64,000 nucleotides of DNA from Hyphomicrobiaceae bacterium (GTDB lineage Bacteria; Pseudomonadota; Alphaproteobacteria; Rhizobiales; Hyphomicrobiaceae), in contig JACKJH010000001.1 in NCBI GenBank assembly GCA_020638055.1, positions 372,001 through 436,000 on the forward strand, read 5' to 3'. Shown piece by piece: positions 62,389-64,000 of this stretch (positions within the stretch are counted from its first letter, which is position 1; every line of letters begins with the position of its first letter). Made by a program: the position numbers and the translations under genes. The notes under the pieces were generated by a model, which was not told the DNA's origin, made no database searches, and saw only the letters and a list, made by a program, of their open reading frames with translations.

Positions 62389-62527
62389 TAGAGCGCGTTT
62401 TTAATCCGATGGAATTGGATTGGCGCCCTAGCTTCTTGTTTGGTCACAGTTTCTTCGACGGACCGGCGGCCACTTCGTCGGAAAATGCGCTAGAGCGTCG
62501 TGCGTTATATCGGGATCATTCTGCTGC
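62389..62527 (+). repeat. Divergent A + B repeat and E element
   Basis: TAGAGCGCGTTTTTAATCCG palindrome with changed core, B with TCACAGTTTCTTCGACGGAC, and E (AGAGCGTCGTGCGTTATATC, GGGATCATTCTGC) at about 62491. Lies between rbfA and truB. Confidence 0.85.
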
Positions 62528-62608
62528 GGCGAATTTGTTTCCAAGGTCAAGTAGGGCTGCGCAGCCGATTGGCCGTTGCCGCCGCCCTATCGGAAACTGA
62601 TTGCATAC

Positions 62609-63007
62609 TTATTTCTCAAGGTCCTGACGGACCTTCGGGGAGTGCAGCAGGCGCTCAATACGCATGGCTTCCTCGAACGTTTCATCTTCGCGAAAGCGCA
62701 CATCGGGGGCGTATTTCAAATCAACGGCGTGCGCTACCTCAGCCCGAATGTATTTGCGATTCCGTTCGAGTGCCGAAAGCACAGAGGTCATATCCGTGCC
62801 GCCAAGCGGCATGATGTAGGCGGTAGCGATTTTCAGGTCGGGTGACATTCGCACTTCAGTAACCGTAATGACGTGACTTTGAATGATGTCATCGTGAATC
62901 TCGCCGCGTGACAGCAGCCCGGCAAGGGCGTGGCGCACGCTTTCACCGACGCGGAGTTGCCGCTGGGAGGGGCCTTTCGCGGACGCGTTCCTAGAGTGTT
63001 TGGCCAA
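62609..63007 (-). CDS. rbfA: Ribosome-binding factor A
   Basis: 132 residues. Cold-shock assembly factor for the 30S subunit. The TTG start at 63007 is supported by AAGGAG 7 bases upstream and gives the family start MAKHSRN and GPSQRQLRVGESVRHALAGL. Also ILSRGEIHDDII-type segment and VTVTEVRMSPDLKIATAYIM in part. Overlaps the end of the YcxB-like gene by 17 bases. Confidence 0.93.
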   Translation of the reverse strand: MAKHSRNASAKGPSQRQLRVGESVRHALAGLLSRGEIHDDIIQSHVITVTEVRMSPDLKIATAYIMPLGGTDMTSVLSALERNRKYIRAEVAHAVDLKYAPDVRFREDETFEEAMRIERLLHSPKVRQDLEK

Positions 63008-63503
63008 CGGTCTTCTCCTTGGCGAGTGCTACAAATGCGGCCGCCTCTTCGGGCGTGGCAAAAGCGCGTTTGGGCACCATCCAACCCATTCGATTGTTGG
63101 GCCAAAGCAGAACCTGTTGGGGAAAATCGTCTACCCGGCGGATCAATTCCCACTTCTGCACGCCTTCAGACAGTTCGGATTTGATAGCAAAGCCCTCCTC
63201 GCCGGCTTCGAAATCCATATCGAATTCTCCAAGGCGTTGATGGGCAAAGCTGCGACGGCGGTGCCACGGGCCAACAACAAAGCGCAAGATCAACAGTACC
63301 GCTGCAAGCACCAGGAAATATGCCAGCCAGCCTGCTTGTCCCTCCCATACGGCTGCGCCAGCGGATATCAAGAGGACCGAAACAAGTGCGTAGTACATGG
63401 CCTCGGCGAAACGCCGGGGCGACGTCAGGCGGGCCTGGGCACGCGACAGGACGCAATAGTCGTCGTACGTCCAGCGATATATCACATGGAAATGGCGGGG
63501 CAT
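62991..63503 (-). CDS. YcxB-like membrane protein
   Basis: 170 residues. Two membrane helices (MYYALVSVLLISAGAAVW and AYFLVLAAVLLILRFVVGPW) and a C-terminal domain like YcxB (LRRVDDFPQQVLLWPNN in sense RRVDDFPQQVLLWPNN, MGWMVPKRAFATPEEAAAFV). Function unknown. A good AAGGAG is upstream of ATG 63503. Overlaps rbfA and lies between rbfA and the 96-residue gene. Confidence 0.75.
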   Translation of the reverse strand: MPRHFHVIYRWTYDDYCVLSRAQARLTSPRRFAEAMYYALVSVLLISAGAAVWEGQAGWLAYFLVLAAVLLILRFVVGPWHRRRSFAHQRLGEFDMDFEAGEEGFAIKSELSEGVQKWELIRRVDDFPQQVLLWPNNRMGWMVPKRAFATPEEAAAFVALAKEKTVGQTL

Positions 63504-63556
63504 TTGTTCTCCTTCCGCGCCGGGGTGGGACCAGCGACGGTGGCTTGAGCCTTCAA

Positions 63557-63847
63557 TCAACCGATCTGCACCGTGTAGACGTCCTGTCCGGTTTCCTTCA
63601 AGCGCTCTGCTATGCCTGCAATGATCTTGTTGGCTATCTCAGGGACAAGGGTTGGGCCCTCAAACCAGATTTGGAGCCCTGGCATTTCATCTGAAATTAT
63701 AATGATAGCATCGGTCGGCTTGTGATGGAGGCGCAACGTCCCCCACCCTTCGACACGCTCGCAGCCCTCCGGCACCAGCTTGGCAAGCACATCGGGCGGC
63801 AGCTCCAGGAAGCGCCCGTCTTCGCGCTTTATCAGAAATTCAGCCAT
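63557..63847 (-). CDS. 96-residue protein, unknown
   Basis: MAEFLIKREDGRFLELPPDV start and compact alpha/beta composition (IIIISDEMPGLQIWFEG). No family recognised. Between infB and the YcxB-like gene on the same strand, so in the ribosome-assembly transcript. Confidence 0.7.
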   Translation of the reverse strand: MAEFLIKREDGRFLELPPDVLAKLVPEGCERVEGWGTLRLHHKPTDAIIIISDEMPGLQIWFEGPTLVPEIANKIIAGIAERLKETGQDVYTVQIG

Positions 63848-63942
63848 GGCGTTTCAGCACGTTCGCGAATTGAAGTGTGGTTGAAAAGCGAACGCGGCGG
63901 CATCTACATACCGCCGCGTTGCCGGTCATTGGGGTGATCGCG

Positions 63943-64000
63943 TCAAAGCGTGCGTTTCACCGTCTCGACGTTAAAGCATTCGATGACGTCGCCTTCGCGC
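63943..64000 (-). CDS. infB: Translation initiation factor IF-2, C-terminal end only
   Basis: The last 18 codons, REGDVIECFNVETVKRTL then stop, match the C-terminus of IF-2. The rest lies beyond the window. It completes the infB-rbfA-truB-rpsO-pnp order. Confidence 0.85.
   Translation of the reverse strand, partial: REGDVIECFNVETVKRTL

Noticed and set aside
1..64000. tRNA or rRNA genes
   Set aside because: No cloverleaf with T-loop GGTTCGA and CCA-type end was found in the intergenic parts; absence by eye is not proof.

Overview
The window is chromosomal DNA from an alphaproteobacterium of the order Hyphomicrobiales (Rhizobiales). The evidence is gene order and content: infB-rbfA-truB-rpsO-pnp, irr-fabA-fabB-fabI, bolA-dnaJ-cobS-cobT-phytase-like, cckA-fliO-like, xerD-(secreted protein)-aroK-aroB-CorC and coaBC-dut are typical rhizobial neighbourhoods. 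An Irr-type Fur protein, CckA and the aerobic cobaltochelatase subunits CobS/CobT fit the same group. Inference: the organism is salt-exposed, because it carries a complete glycine-to-betaine methylation operon with a BCCT transporter, two mechanosensitive channels and an aquaporin. I cannot name the genus.

Layout. 0-2.3 kb: a frameshifted deaminase-toxin-like gene and a short LOV photoreceptor. 2.4-8.3 kb: an SDR, rlmH, rsfS, nadD, an L,D-transpeptidase-like lipoprotein and accA. 8.5-16 kb: xerD, a large secreted protein, a 48-residue membrane protein, aroK, aroB and a CNNM/CorC protein. 16.4-22.2 kb: a small basic secreted protein, bolA, a J-domain protein, cobS, cobT and an esterase/phytase-like protein. 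22.4-28.8 kb: cckA, a FliO-like protein and a large MscS-type channel. 29-37.2 kb: an envelope island with a zincin-like protein, a glycan-binding-like protein, a VanX-type dipeptidase, two L,D-transpeptidase-like proteins, an IS481 element and a TPR protein. 37.7-46 kb: coaBC, dut, cysK, moeB/thiF, a porin-like protein, a DUF2189 protein, a D-2-hydroxyacid dehydrogenase and an SH3 protein. 46.2-51.6 kb: irr, fabA, fabB, fabI, a second small basic secreted protein and murI. 51.7-56.5 kb: a copA remnant, the betaine operon and aqpZ. 57-64 kb: pnp, rpsO, mscS, truB, rbfA, a YcxB-like gene, a 96-residue protein and the 3' end of infB.

The most unusual aspect is the intergenic DNA. At least sixteen loci carry structured repeats of three main kinds: A (about 39 bp palindrome), B (about 62 bp) and C (about 50-58 bp). 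B and C look like one fold with compensatory stem changes. Every B and C copy I can orient lies in the same direction on this strand although the neighbouring genes point both ways. At seven genes the TAG stop codon is the terminal TAG of the repeat itself. One locus (5203-5833) is a tandem array of five 101 bp A+B units plus two B units. No tRNA, rRNA or CRISPR array was seen.

Starts were chosen by Shine-Dalgarno spacing and expected family length. Functions rest on motif recognition by eye; no database search was run.
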